Shown here one piece after another: positions 18,788 through 30,100 of a DNA stretch of 64,000 nucleotides (within the stretch, counting starts at the first letter, position 1; every line of letters begins with the position of its first letter). The stretch covers positions 80,317-144,316 of the forward strand of contig BGKB01000167.1 of the NCBI GenBank assembly GCA_003116975.1, given 5' to 3'. The position numbers were made by a program, and so were the translations under genes. Source of the DNA: Aurantiochytrium sp. KH105 (lineage: Eukaryota > Sar > Bigyra > Thraustochytrida > Thraustochytriidae). Under the pieces are notes generated by a model. That model saw only the letters and a list, made by a program, of their open reading frames with translations. It made no database searches and had not been told where the DNA came from.

Positions 18788-19930
18788 ATGGGCGGAGGTG
18801 CCGAGGTGGATCTCCTTGAGGGCGCCATTCGGGCGCACGTGGAGACGCGAAGTGGGTTCGGGAACCATGCTCGAAAGGTCCGTATTGTCGAGAATGTGTT
18901 CCGGGAATTTGACGTTGATGGAACAGGCAACATTGACGAGGAGGAATTCCTTGCTGCTCTCGTTCGCATGAACATTGTGGGGTACACGGAGACCGCACTG
19001 GAGCTCTTTGACAAAATTGATGCAGATATGTCAGGCACCATTTCCTATCGCGAGTTTGCGCGCGCGCTTTTTGTGGAGGACGAAGCGGAAGAATCGAAGG
19101 GCTGTGGCGTTGGCGGTTCGGGCTTTGTCTCGTCCTCGCGCGCGGCTCAAGCCGCCAATGATGTAGTAGCACGCGTTCGACAACGTGTGCTCCAACTTGC
19201 CGGCAAGAACGCTGGTATTAGAAGCATCACTCGGATTCTTCGCCAAATGGACGAAGACGGAAGCAATTCCCTCAATGCCCAAGAACTCAAGGAGGGTCTT
19301 TTGGGGTATGGCGTGCAAGTGTCACCAAGCGAAGTGCGGACCCTTATGCAGCATTTCGATCGCGACGGTAGCGGACGCATTACCATTGAGGAGTTTCTGC
19401 GCGGCCTTCGTGGGGACATGAATCGCTTGCGCCGCAAACTCGTTCGCAAGGCCTGGGATCAGCTTGTTACGCACCTTCGCCTCGACGGCCCTGGAGACTC
19501 AGTGAGTCTGAGCGATCTTGCCACTTTCTATGACGTGAGCAAGCACCCAGAAGTAATGCAAGGCCGCATGACGCCCGAAGAGGCCCTTCGTCAGTTCATG
19601 GCAGTTTGGGACAAAAACAGTGATGATTTGGTCGAGTGGAAGGAGTTTCTCGACTACTATAAGGACCTCAGCGCCGGCATTGAGCGTGACGACTACTTTG
19701 AACTACTCATTCGCAATGCGTGGCACCTTAGCGGAGGAAGTGGGTGGAGTGAGAACACCGCAAATATGCGCGTGCTTGTCACTATGATCACGGGTGACCA
19801 GCAAGTGGTCGAGATCGTCAACGATTTTGGGATTTCGCGCTCGACAGTCACCAAGCCCGAGCTTATTCGTTTGCTCGAGACCCAAGGCTTTCGGGCTGCA
19901 GACATTAGCGATGTTGCGCTGAGTAGCTGA
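18788..19930 (+). CDS. Calcyphosin-like multi-EF-hand calcium-binding protein
   Basis: The protein has 380 residues. Five EF-hand loops can be read in order: DVDGTGNIDEEE (from residue 42), DADMSGTISYRE, DEDGSNSLNAQE, DRDGSGRITIEE, and a more divergent DKNSDDLVEWKE. Loops one to four keep acidic residues at positions 1, 3 or 5, and 12, with Gly at position 6 in several, so they should bind calcium. A C-terminal helical region (NAWHLSGGSGW onward) resembles the tail of calcyphosin and CAPSL proteins, which are often ciliary or zoospore-associated. That localisation is only suggested by the family. The ATG at 18788 (MGGGAEVDLLEG) is the first ATG in the frame. Confidence 0.85.
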   Translation: MGGGAEVDLLEGAIRAHVETRSGFGNHARKVRIVENVFREFDVDGTGNIDEEEFLAALVRMNIVGYTETALELFDKIDADMSGTISYREFARALFVEDEAEESKGCGVGGSGFVSSSRAAQAANDVVARVRQRVLQLAGKNAGIRSITRILRQMDEDGSNSLNAQELKEGLLGYGVQVSPSEVRTLMQHFDRDGSGRITIEEFLRGLRGDMNRLRRKLVRKAWDQLVTHLRLDGPGDSVSLSDLATFYDVSKHPEVMQGRMTPEEALRQFMAVWDKNSDDLVEWKEFLDYYKDLSAGIERDDYFELLIRNAWHLSGGSGWSENTANMRVLVTMITGDQQVVEIVNDFGISRSTVTKPELIRLLETQGFRAADISDVALSS

Positions 19931-20438
19931 CGGCTGTGCATACAGAAAGCAAGATCTAGTCATTGGTCTAGTATCATAAAAACAAAAGGAGAATGAACAT
20001 TTGTGAAAAAAGAAAAGAAAAAAGCGACGCAATTTCCGCGAGTGTCACATAGGAAGAGATCCGACGGCCAAACTTATTCGGAGAGAAGAAACTTGAACGC
20101 ATTTCGTCCATTCAGACCATGCGACGCTTTTTTTTTTTTTACACAATAGAGGTGGAAAGGGAAGTTTGCTGGACCCAGGTTCTTCGCTATCGCTTCCACC
20201 TAGCCAAAGTCTAGAGTTGGCGGTCTGTTGGGTTATATGTCGTACAAGCAAACGAGACAAAGAAGACGAGAGTGACATACAATGATCGCGTAGAGAGAAA
20301 AGATTATGCGAATTATTGCTACGTTTAGCTCGTTTCTAGCGGCTCCCTGCCGCACGGATTGCACTGATCGAGACAGTGAAGACGGCAGGCGGTAAGACGG
20401 CAGGCGGTAAGACGGCAAGCTTGGAGTTTTGGCTTACC
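19931..20438. other. Convergent intergenic region between the EF-hand and phosphagen kinase genes
   Basis: About 0.5 kb lies between two converging stop codons and presumably contains both 3' untranslated regions and polyadenylation sites. It is AT-richer than most spacers here, with a run of T at 20130-20140 and two copies of a ggcggtaagac unit near 20390-20412. No gene was recognised. Confidence 0.55.
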
Positions 20439-21662
20439 TTACTCTTCGGCCTTGGGCGCGGCCTCGTCGCCCTCGGCCTTGGGGGCCTCGGCATAGTCGC
20501 CGCCCTCCCCAGCAGCCTTCTCCTTCTCGAGGAGGAGCTTGATGCCCTCGTACAGGGCGGCAACAATCTCGGCCTCCTTGATGAAGAGACGAGCGCGAGG
20601 AGAAATGTCAACCGTGCCATCCTCACCGATGGGAGTGTGCTCGCCGCCGGTGCCGCGCACGCTAAGACCAAGAGGCTTGCAGACCTCCTTGGCCTTGGCA
20701 TCGCTGCCGTCCTTGGTAAGGTTGGGGATCTTGATGTGCACGGAAGCGCGCATACCGGTGCCCAGGTTGCTAGGGCACGAGGTGACGTAGCCGTAGTCGC
20801 CCTTGGCGAACTCAATGCCGTCGATGCTCTCGAGCACATCGAGGCCCTTCTTGAGGCGCGAGAAGACTTCGTCCAGACGCGTGCCCTTCTTCATGCACAT
20901 AATGCGCAGCTGGTCCTCCTCACCCCACCAGATGATGAACTGGCCGTCCTCGGACACGTAGCAGCCGCGGCCGTACGGCCAGTCCGAGCTGATGCCGGCG
21001 CTCTTGAGGTACGGGTCGGCATCCATGTCCTTGAACATGATGTGCGCGTCGACGAGCTCCTTGTACTTTTCGTCGGAGATCTTGTTCGGGTTCTCGACGC
21101 CCTCGCCGTGATCCGGACTGAGCGAGTAAATGTTCCCGCCGTACTCTTCCATGCCCTTGAGCTTCTCAAAGGCCTCGAGCATGGTCTTTTCGAACTCGAT
21201 GCGCTCGGCCTTGTCCATGAGGCCGGGGAGGTTGAACTTGGTCAGGTTGCGGCCAACGCGCACGCGCATCGAGACCTCATCGAGTCCAAGCTTGCTCACA
21301 TCGAGGACGCCCTCCTCGCCCACGGTGGAGATGTCCCAGTCCGTGACGTGTTCCTTGGAGCCGGTCTCGTCGCCGTGGTACTCGCGGATGACCTTGTCAA
21401 AGAACGGCTTAAAGGTCGCGTAGTCGGCGGGCTTCATGGCGTAGCACCCGAGTCCCGAATCGGGGTTTTCCACGCCAGTCACGCAGCATCGGTAGAGCAC
21501 CTTTTGGTCCTCCTCACTCACCGAGTTGAAGTACTCCTCCGTCAGGTGCTTGGCGCAGAGGTTGTCCGGGTTGCTCTCCTTCACCTGGGCGAGTTTGGCC
21601 AGGAACTCGGCCTTGGCCTCCTCCAGGGACTTGCCGCCCTCAACGCTCGAAGCCGCACCCAT
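20439..21662 (-). CDS. Phosphagen (arginine-type) kinase with N-terminal myristoylation motif
   Basis: The protein has 407 residues. Phosphagen kinase landmarks are present: VSMRVRVGRNL (131-140, phosphate-binding arginines), GEEDQLRIM (from about 247), and the active-site Cys296 in CPSNLGTGMRASVH. The flexible loop RGTGGEHTPIGEDG carries Glu341, as in arginine kinases; creatine kinases have GGVDT there. The enzyme should reversibly transfer phosphate from ATP to a guanidino substrate, most likely arginine, buffering cellular ATP. The N-terminus MGAASS fits an N-myristoylation site (Gly2, Ser6), suggesting membrane targeting. The C-terminus has an extra acidic Ala/Glu/Pro tail of about 25 residues. 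Substrate specificity is inferred from the loop and is not certain. Confidence 0.92.
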   Translation of the reverse strand: MGAASSVEGGKSLEEAKAEFLAKLAQVKESNPDNLCAKHLTEEYFNSVSEEDQKVLYRCCVTGVENPDSGLGCYAMKPADYATFKPFFDKVIREYHGDETGSKEHVTDWDISTVGEEGVLDVSKLGLDEVSMRVRVGRNLTKFNLPGLMDKAERIEFEKTMLEAFEKLKGMEEYGGNIYSLSPDHGEGVENPNKISDEKYKELVDAHIMFKDMDADPYLKSAGISSDWPYGRGCYVSEDGQFIIWWGEEDQLRIMCMKKGTRLDEVFSRLKKGLDVLESIDGIEFAKGDYGYVTSCPSNLGTGMRASVHIKIPNLTKDGSDAKAKEVCKPLGLSVRGTGGEHTPIGEDGTVDISPRARLFIKEAEIVAALYEGIKLLLEKEKAAGEGGDYAEAPKAEGDEAAPKAEE

Positions 21663-23839
21663 CTTGTCTTCGTTTCTGCCTCTCGTTCACTACGCGCTCG
21701 CTCGTTCGCTCGCTCGCTCGCTCGCTGCACTTGGCTGCACGACTTCCTACTCTGCGTGCGTTGATCAAGCCCCGATTGGTTATACTTTGTCAGTCTCTCG
21801 GTCCTCTGCGCCAGCTGCGCAGCTAGCTACCCGGCTAACACCGCCCATCATCATCCCTGAACACATTGTGCATCTCTCATGACCGTTCCGCTCAACGGTC
21901 TGCAAGCACCTCCTTCCTCTCTGGCCCCGACTCGAGGTTCGATTCTGCTCAGCGCAGGGCCACGCAGGGCCACGCGCTGCGGCGCGGTCGGGCCGGAGAG
22001 AGGCCGGGCGCCGCCGCCCTGCCGCGGCTCGCGCGGCTCCCTCCGTTCGTTCGTTTGATCGATCGTTCGTTCGCCGGCGGCGGGAAAGCCTCTTCTGCCT
22101 CGCCTGGGCCGTTGAGGCGCGGCAGGCGGACCTCTTCCGCCGCGCCGCCTGCAATGAGCCTGCCCCGACGCGCGACCCGGCTCCGCTCGCGACCCGCGCC
22201 TCCACGCTCGCCCGCACCCGCACTCGCTCGCGCGCGCTTGCGCTGCACTGCGCTGCGCTGCACGCGACCGAGCGCGAGCGCGAGCGCGAGCGCGAGCGCG
22301 GGCGCGAGCGCGGGCGAGGACCGCAGAGACGTTGGCGGGACTCGGTCCGTGGTCAACCTGCACGGGATGGAAAACACACCTCACTCTTCGAGCTCAAGCT
22401 CGTGCTCGCGCCGGCCTGCGCTCGAGCTCAAGCTCAAGCTCGCGCCTGCGTGCGAGCGAGCGAGCGGCCGGCCGGCCGGCCGGTCGGTCGGGGCGCGCTC
22501 GAGCTTGCCGCTGCCCGCTCCCTCCTGTTGAACGTACCTGTGTCTGCGCGAATTGGATTTGCTTTCCCTGATTCTTTCCTTTGTTTGCTCCTGCCTGTGG
22601 CTGCTTTTTCCAGTGTTTTTCTTTTTTCTCTCGGTGTTTGTCCACTAGGCCTGGGCCTATGTTTTCCTTTCTCTCCGTTCTCGCTTGGGTGGCGAGGCTT
22701 CTCTCGGCTTCTCTCGGCTCTCTCAGCCTGGCTGGGGCCTCTCTCTGCGGCGACGGCCGGCCAGGAAGGAGCTTCGACTCCTCGGCATTCAGACTTCGCG
22801 TTTGGCACCCAGTCGAGGTCTAGTTTACTGTTAGGTCACATCGATTGATTACGGTGCGTGCATTTCTTCTGGCTGCCGGAGGCGAGGCGAGCCAAGTCAA
22901 GGCGAACGGAGCACGGCACCGAGGGCACGTCGACCATCTTGATCTTGGGGGCTCGCTCAGGACAACGCAACGCGACGCGACGCAACGCGACGCGGGGGCG
23001 GCCGTTTGGCGGTGTCGCTCCTGAGAAAGAAATTCGTCCCATTTGGTGGACCAGCTGCCTGTTGCCAGCACGAGCAGCTAGCTAGCTAGCTACCGCACGC
23101 GGGTTTGACGTGAGCACACTTTAGACGCGACTCGCGGCGGCCGCAGCGGCTCCGGCGAGGACGAAGACTTTTCCTGCGAGGCACGCTCAGCCGGAAGGGC
23201 GGGATCGCGCTGCCGCATGGTCGCGGTCGCGGTCGCGCGCATCCCAACTCAAAGATTCGCGACGCACTGTCAGAGAGAGAGAGGGGCCCCGATCCGGCCC
23301 TTTTCATGTGGGGGATTGCTGTGGAACATGTTCCCCTCCTGTATCACTATAGTGATTATACTCTCTCACCTTGAAGGTGTCCCCGTGTGTAAAACCTGGT
23401 AAATATCCCGCATGGGACGTCCGTTCATGGTCTACAACGGAAGCGAGCCCAACAGCCCTGCGCAGCCGCGCCCACACGCGTGGACCGTTGCGGACCGTTG
23501 TGAGGAGCAGGCACAACGCAGTGGAAACAGTGGTTGAGGGACGGCTGCGGGAGACGCGTGAGCGAGCGTACTGGCGTCGCTCAAGTACCAGGATCATCAT
23601 CATCGTCTTCTTCTTCTTTTTCACCTTCTTCTTCATCTGGCACGTGGCAGAGCAGCGCAGAGCAGCGCAGAGCAGGGCAGCGCAGAGCAGAGCTGATTGC
23701 GGCAGCGTGCGAGGAGGCGAGGGAGAGAAAGGCACGCCGCGGCGGCCGGGCCTCTCCCCTCACCCTCTGATCGGGTCGTCGTTTTCTCTGGCGCGGCGCC
23801 GCTACCGACCAGAGAGAGGCGAAACCAAAGACAGAGACG
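21663..23839. other. Divergent 2.2-kb gene-free region between the kinase and COG3
   Basis: No coding region is convincing here. The first part (21690-22330) is extremely CpG-rich, with cgctcgct and gcgcgagc arrays; the middle (22540-22700) is pyrimidine-rich. At 23343-23356 there is a perfect 14-base palindrome, followed by a small CACCTT/AAGGTG hairpin, in an otherwise AT-richer island (23300-23420). Open frames on both strands are low-complexity Ala/Arg/Ser sequence. Confidence 0.6.
23343..23356. repeat. Perfect 14-base palindrome ATCACTATAGTGAT
   Basis: The sequence equals its own reverse complement over 14 bases. A 6-base-stem hairpin (CACCTT G AAGGTG) begins 11 bases downstream. It lies about 490 bases upstream of the COG3 start in a locally AT-rich island. 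A binding-site role is possible but unproven. Confidence 0.6.
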
Positions 23840-26773
23840 ATGGCGACCATGCTCTCGAGCGCGCTCGAGTCCTGCGTGCTCGAGGTCGAGGAAGCGCTAG
23901 CGCCCAATACCCTCGCAAGCGGTAGCTTCTCTCCCGTTGCAGCCGCGACAACAACGGCCACGACCCCGAAAAGACCTCGCGGCGCGAGCGAAACGTACGA
24001 CTCGGCTGGCCTCGACGACGTCTCCAGCGCCGACGGGGCCGCCGTCGGCCTCGAGGGCCCGCCGCGAACACGTCAGGTCTCAGCCGCATCGACGGTTCTC
24101 TCGGCCTATATGAGCGAGCCCCGTCTAGGAGCCAACGGCGAAGAAGAGGATGCCGACCCAGCGGAAGCAAGGGTTCTTCGTGGACCGCTCGAATTCTGGG
24201 CCTTTGAGCGTGCGAGGAAGCAGGCTCGCGCTGTGATGCGCGCGCCGCTGACATCGCTCGGATCGCAAAACCCTGCCAATCAGCCCGTCATTGGCACAGA
24301 CGCACCCGCCTCGCTGGCTGCTGAGCAGGCGCGGTCCGTGGAGCAGCTTCGGGGAAGCGTGAATCGACTTGCCAGCTTCGTCATGTTGTGCGACGACATC
24401 GTGGCCGCCATCGACAAAGGCAAAGTTCTCCTTGGCGACCTTGAAAACAAACACGAGACTGTTTCAGAAAAGACCAGCTCGTTGCATGAAAAGTGCAAAC
24501 GTTTGCTCGAGGAGCAAAGCAAACTCGAGAAAATCGCCAATGAGATTTCCGCCCCACTCGATTATATGAAAGAGCTCGACCGTCTCGGCCCCCTCCTTGG
24601 TCTGCCCTTGCCTTCACGTCTCAAGCAGACCATGCAGCGCGGCCGCGCCCCGCCTGAGCGCGTGCGGCCGTTGAACCCGGACTCGCCGCGCTTCTTCGAG
24701 GTCCTCGATCGCGTCGACGAGTGCATTGCATTCATTGAGGAACATCCATCCTTTCGCGACTATGAAGAGTACTCGACAAAGTTCCATCAGCTGCATTTGC
24801 GTGGTCTCAGTCTCATTCGTAACCTGGTCATGGATTCTCTCGAAGCCACCGTCAACTCTGCTCGCGCCGGCATCGAGGCCAAGCTTGAACAGGCCCTCAA
24901 GCATAGGTCTGATGAGGCCAAGCTTTCTGCTCTCGACTCCGAAATCAGCTCGCTCCTCTACATTCAGTATTTTCCGCCCCAGGCGAAACAGCTACGCTCG
25001 TACATTGAGCAGCTCGAGAAGCGCGTGCACCAAAAGGACGGCGCAGATCTCCTGCTTGCCTGTCAAAAGGCATATTGCGTCCAACGTCTTAGCTTGCTGG
25101 CCGTTGTCGTTCCTCGCAGCGCAAAACTTAAACCGCAGGGCAACGATTTGCTGCGCACCCTTCGCGCAGCTTGTCCGTACCTGCTAGGCGTGTGCCGAAT
25201 GGAGTTCAAACTTTTTCACGAGTTCTTTTCAGCCGACGCCACTGCGACGTTGCAAAACGAGCTCGAAGCAGCGGCCCTCGCTTCGGACGAGGGTGCGCGA
25301 GGGGGCTATCACGCGGGTGGTGGCGCCGGCGGTGCTGGGTCCGCTACTGCGCGCTCGTCCGATCCATCTTCATCTTTGTCTTCCTCCAAAACCCGTCTCG
25401 GACGCCAGAGTTCCTCACGATCGTACAGCTCCGATGCTACCTCGCATCACGCGCAGCTCCTCAACGCCATGAACCGCGACGCCTTCCTTGACATGATGTC
25501 GGAGCTCTGTGGTGTCGTGTACGATATTGTGCGACCACTTGTTGTCAAGCTCACCGATCTCGAGACGCTTTGCGAGGCTGTCCGGGTCATCGAAGGCGAA
25601 ATCATCGAGGGCCAAATTGAGGCCCTCGGAGACGCTGGCAACGCCATGCACGTTGTTGTGGTGCAAATTCTCCAAGATGTCCAGGAACGTCTCATCTACA
25701 GCACAAGTCAGTACATTAGCGCCAATATTTCCGGCTTTGAGCCCAAGGCGGAACATCTCGATTATCCGGGCCTGCTTGAGCGCTCCGCGACTGCAGCTGC
25801 GGAGGAAGGTAAACCATCGTCGGGAGGAGCCCTCTACGCCAGCTGTTACAAGACTTTGGAGACGACGCTCATGTGTCTGGGGCTCATTTACCGTTGCGTC
25901 GAGCCGCGCACCTTTGAAGAGCTCGCTCAGGAAGCTGTCACATCGTGTGCGCAGAGTCTCAAGACTGCAAGTGAGCGAATCACCGCCAAGTCCACCCGTC
26001 TCGACGGCGATCTTTTCTTTATCAAGCATTTGCTTGTGCTGCGCGAACAAATTAGTCCCTTCAACACGCAGCTCGCCGTCAAGGAGATCGAGCTCGACTT
26101 CTCGAGCACGGCCTCGGCGCTCTCCGATTTCTTCGCACACTCGCGTCAGATCTTTTCTCGGCAGCACAACGCGTTCGTCGAGCTCGTCTCGCATGGCGTG
26201 CCTCTTGTCCGTGAGCACGAGATCGACTGCAAGCGGGATCTCGAGACCCAGCTCAAGCAGGCCTGTGAGAACTTTATCAAAAAGACGGACTCACAGGCGC
26301 TCGCCCAGATTATTGCCTTTCTTCACCGCGCCAGCAAACCACTCGAGGACGATCAGGTTTTTCAGGAGCAGGATTTTGCCAAGCCAGAGCGCGTCACGCA
26401 GATGCTCAAGCAGGTGCTGCACTCGCTGCCGGAATTTCTCGATCTCGTACGCGCAAAGATGTCCTTGTATCTGGCAAACCCGCAGACCGAGTCAATTCTC
26501 TTTAAGCCCGTGCAAGCCAACGTACTTGCGGCTCTCACGCAAATGACCAATTGCGTCGAGGCCAATTACGCTGCAGAGCACGCCACGCCAATGCTGCGCA
26601 CGCTTGCGGGCCTTCGCACCAAGGTGAGTGCTGCATCGGGTCGATCTCCATCGTTGACGCAACAACAAGCGGTAGCACCTCCCGTCGCACCTGCAGCACC
26701 AAGTCCGCCAATTGAGGACACTGATGAGACTTCGCAGCGCGACGACTCGATTACTTCAACGATTGACGTCTAG
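23840..26773 (+). CDS. COG3: Conserved oligomeric Golgi complex subunit 3
   Basis: The protein has 977 residues (human COG3 has about 828). After a disordered N-terminus of some 150 residues comes the family's helical core. Conserved blocks are LHEKCKRLLEEQSKLEKIANEISAPLDYMKELD and DECIAFIEEHPSFRDYEEYSTKFHQLHLRGLSLIRN, which parallel the Sec34/COG3 pattern of a coiled coil followed by the CI.YI..HP.F.DY segment. The rest is alpha-helical in the CATCHR style. An insert of Gly/Ser-rich sequence lies near residues 480-535, and the C-terminus is disordered. COG is the Golgi tether for intra-Golgi retrograde vesicles; COG3 belongs to lobe A. A second tether subunit (Sec15) lies directly downstream on the same strand. 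Confidence 0.88.
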   Translation: MATMLSSALESCVLEVEEALAPNTLASGSFSPVAAATTTATTPKRPRGASETYDSAGLDDVSSADGAAVGLEGPPRTRQVSAASTVLSAYMSEPRLGANGEEEDADPAEARVLRGPLEFWAFERARKQARAVMRAPLTSLGSQNPANQPVIGTDAPASLAAEQARSVEQLRGSVNRLASFVMLCDDIVAAIDKGKVLLGDLENKHETVSEKTSSLHEKCKRLLEEQSKLEKIANEISAPLDYMKELDRLGPLLGLPLPSRLKQTMQRGRAPPERVRPLNPDSPRFFEVLDRVDECIAFIEEHPSFRDYEEYSTKFHQLHLRGLSLIRNLVMDSLEATVNSARAGIEAKLEQALKHRSDEAKLSALDSEISSLLYIQYFPPQAKQLRSYIEQLEKRVHQKDGADLLLACQKAYCVQRLSLLAVVVPRSAKLKPQGNDLLRTLRAACPYLLGVCRMEFKLFHEFFSADATATLQNELEAAALASDEGARGGYHAGGGAGGAGSATARSSDPSSSLSSSKTRLGRQSSSRSYSSDATSHHAQLLNAMNRDAFLDMMSELCGVVYDIVRPLVVKLTDLETLCEAVRVIEGEIIEGQIEALGDAGNAMHVVVVQILQDVQERLIYSTSQYISANISGFEPKAEHLDYPGLLERSATAAAEEGKPSSGGALYASCYKTLETTLMCLGLIYRCVEPRTFEELAQEAVTSCAQSLKTASERITAKSTRLDGDLFFIKHLLVLREQISPFNTQLAVKEIELDFSSTASALSDFFAHSRQIFSRQHNAFVELVSHGVPLVREHEIDCKRDLETQLKQACENFIKKTDSQALAQIIAFLHRASKPLEDDQVFQEQDFAKPERVTQMLKQVLHSLPEFLDLVRAKMSLYLANPQTESILFKPVQANVLAALTQMTNCVEANYAAEHATPMLRTLAGLRTKVSAASGRSPSLTQQQAVAPPVAPAAPSPPIEDTDETSQRDDSITSTIDV

Positions 26774-27187
26774 GTCGTTTGCAAACTGTCAGATAAAGCA
26801 CGCCAACATGTTGTTTCACCCAAGTTTCTTGACCCCGTCGCTCGACTTGATTGCATTCCAGATAGCAACACAGTCTGCACATCTTTCCGCATTGTTAGTA
26901 TTTGCAAGAGTCTCTGTAAAGTTGTGTTGTGACCAATTTTATAGCTGATGTGATGCTTCACGCAGTCGTGTCTATTTCATTTCACAATGATCGGTTTTTC
27001 GTTTTGGCTCAGGTCACTAGCCCACTGCTTGGCTTTGATTGATCAGTCGGTCGATCGAGTCGCCAATCTTTTTGCTCTCTCCTTCTCGTTCTCTATTGGC
27101 TCGAGTTCGACATGATTCAAGTTGGGTTGCGCTTTTGTCCAACGCAAGACCGAATCCCAAGGCAGCGCTGCGAGCGCCGCGCGCAGG
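26774..27187. other. Intergenic between COG3 and SEC15
   Basis: A 414-base spacer holds the COG3 3' end and the SEC15 promoter. The first half is AT-richer than the flanking genes. No other feature was recognised. Confidence 0.55.
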
Positions 27188-30100
27188 ATGGACGCGGCGC
27201 GGGGCTCGCGACGCGCAAGTCGCAGCGGGTCCGCAGACCTCGGCGAGAGCAGCAAGCAGACTGGAGAAGGAGGCGGCGGCAGTAGCAGCAGCAGTGTCGC
27301 GGCCGGCGTCGATCTCAAGCTGGGCGGCGACGCCTCCGTCCTCGTCGCGAACCTCGTGGGCAGTGACGATGCAGTCGTGCCGACGGTGCGCAGCGTGCTC
27401 GAGCGAGGCTGGGGCGAAGGTTTCTCTCGTAGTCTCGACGAGTACGTTTTGCAAAAGGAGGACGAGCTACGGGGTCTCTGCAATTTTCACTTTGGCGAGT
27501 TCTCAAAGGGTATCGAGGATATCTCGCAGCTGAAGCGATACTCGTCGGACCTGCGGCGCCAAATTAGCGAGATGGACCGCGCGCTGCAAGACAAAGGCGC
27601 CAAGGTCCTCGAGACTAGCGAAATGCTTTTGCGATTTTACAGAATCCAGCGTCATTTGCGTGTGACGCGGCAGGAATTACGCCGCGCTTCGAGCTGCGTG
27701 GCGCTCGTGCGCCGCGCGCGCGCACAAATGAGCAAACGAGCGTACTTTGAAGCATTACAAAGCATCGATCTTGTACGTGAGGTGATTCACGGCAAGGATG
27801 TGCATCGGCTTCTGAGTCTACACGAAGGCCGCGAGCCCTTAGACGTCGACCTTGGTCAGGAAGGCGACAGTCGCTTCAGCTTGGCGCTGGAGCGCTGGAT
27901 CCCGCGTGTCATTGACAAAATCAAACTCGATGTCAATGGCGCGCTCACTGAGTGGTTCGTCACTGCCCGCGATCGTGCAGGCGACGTGGGCGCGCGTGCT
28001 CTTCGACTGGTACGCGAGGGTGGCAGGGCAGCCGCCGTTGCCAGGCTGCGGCGCACTTCGAGCGGCGCGACGGCTTCCACGTCGCAGTCCAAATTGGCCC
28101 CAGGCGGCAGCTCAAGCCCAGCGGGACGGCGCTACGTACGCAAGGAGAGCTTTCGCACGCGGACCTCCTCGGACGCCCTCTTGCAGTGGGAACACCGGGA
28201 CCAGGCACGTCTCCAAGGGCCGGATATCGCGGAAATCTGCCTTGCGGCCGAGAATGTCAGTCTTGCTCCCGTATATCAATTCATGGACATTCAAAAGTAC
28301 CTTGGCACCGAGGAAGAGGCAATCGCCTTTTACAAGGAAAATCGGCTGCCACAAGCCTCGCTGCAGAGCATGATGCCTGTGGACCTGCGCAAGCTCGAAA
28401 AGGGTCAGTTCCGCCGCCACGCCGTGCTGCTCTTGCAGCGCATGACGGGCTTTCTTGTCATCGAGGGTGTCGTATCGCGTTCGCTCAATCTCATTGCTCC
28501 GTTTGAGATTGCAGCCATTTGGGAGACCATGCTAGACACCCTCGTCCCGCTCGTTCGGGATGAGCTGCGCTCGCAAGGTGCCGCCAAGGACCCGACTTCC
28601 AATCTTGATTTGATTCGCTTACTGATGGATATGGCGGCCTTGCTCGGCAAGAGCGGGGCGAAAACAGATGGCATGCGCGGTGACACAGATGCTTCTCACC
28701 GCACTACGCACATGCTTGACGCGTCGCGCCTGGTGGCTGCCTGTTACGATGTGCGTCTCGAGGTCGGTAGCAGTCTTGCTGACGCCTGTGGAGATACGCT
28801 GCAGAGCCTCGTGGCTGACGACAACTACGCCATTTTTGATCCGCAGCGTCTTGAAGAGGGCGACCCAGTGCGACTTGCTGGGCAGCACTTGATGCAGCTC
28901 GCTGCCGAGACATCAGGCAACGGCGGGGGCGTCGCTGCCGGCGAACCTAATTTTAGCGCCATGGTTCCAAAGGCATGTGCAGAGGTCATTGCTTGCATGA
29001 GTCAGGCGTTTCAACTCGGTCGTCAGCTCGGTGGTAGCCTCGTGACCAAGGACATTCCTAGCGCTCAACATGAGAACACCATGCTTTCGACATCGTCGTC
29101 GTCGTCGTCTTCGCCCAAGTCTCCCACGTTATCGCCCAAGTCATCCAAGGCCTCTTCGATACGCCGAGTCTTCACTTCAAAGTCGTCCCATGGGGCTGGT
29201 GCAAATGGCCAGGAGGCCAGCAGCGGGGTCAAGAATGGAAACGGGCTTTCTAGCGAAAGAAATGGCACCGCAGCGGTCTCCGGGGGGTCTCCTCGGAGCC
29301 CAAAGGGCAGTGGCCACTTGGAGCAAGCGGCCGAGAATGCCGCAGCTGTTATTGCTACTGCTGCGACAAACGTTGGAGGGAACGAGGACGACGCGCAACA
29401 GTCCCAAGTGGATGCAGTGTCGCCCACAGTTGCAGTTCACAGCGCTGTTGAGATTGCATGCCGCGCTCTGCTGATGCTATATGTTCGCGCCCAAGCTGTT
29501 GTCCTTGACTCTAATACGAGTCCGGAAATTCTCTGTCAGTGCTCCTCCAATTTGGAGCACCTCGATCGCGCCAGGGCTCTCTTCGAGGGCCATGCTCGTC
29601 AAATGGCCAAGATTGATGGCGACTACTCATTTGCTGGGCCGTGCGACAAGTTTGCAGATCTCTTGCGTGAAACACAGCCCCGTGTGGTGGATGCTCTTCG
29701 AGACCGTGTGGATGCCATTATGTCTAGCGGTGCCGTCGATAATTGGACCCCGCAGGAGGTCCCGCGCGAGCCGCACGTCTTTGTGAGTGATGCCGTCCAG
29801 TATCTCGAGGTGATGCTGGCCCCAACCTCGTGTTTGCGTTTGCTCCCAGATGCGCAACGTCAGGTGGCCCAGTTCACGGCCTTGATTCGCATCGCAGACA
29901 GCGTACTTGAGCTGCTCACGGGTGATGAAGTGGAAGCGATCAATGCACTTTCTGTCCACCAGACCAAGCTTGATTTGGACTTGCTCAAGGACCTTGCGAG
30001 CAAAACGGATGTGCCGGCGCAGGAAGTACTTCTTACGCTCGAACAGATGGTTGACTTGCTTCGGTCTGGAAATCTCCAGGAATTTCTTCGTCCGGAGACG

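Noticed and set aside
20376-21764. 462-residue open frame on the plus strand opposite the phosphagen kinase
   Set aside because: It is antisense to the kinase and has no recognisable domain.
21900-21970. GGTTCGATTC-like sequence resembling a tRNA T-loop
   Set aside because: No matching acceptor, D- or anticodon stems can be drawn around it; it sits in low-complexity CpG-rich DNA.
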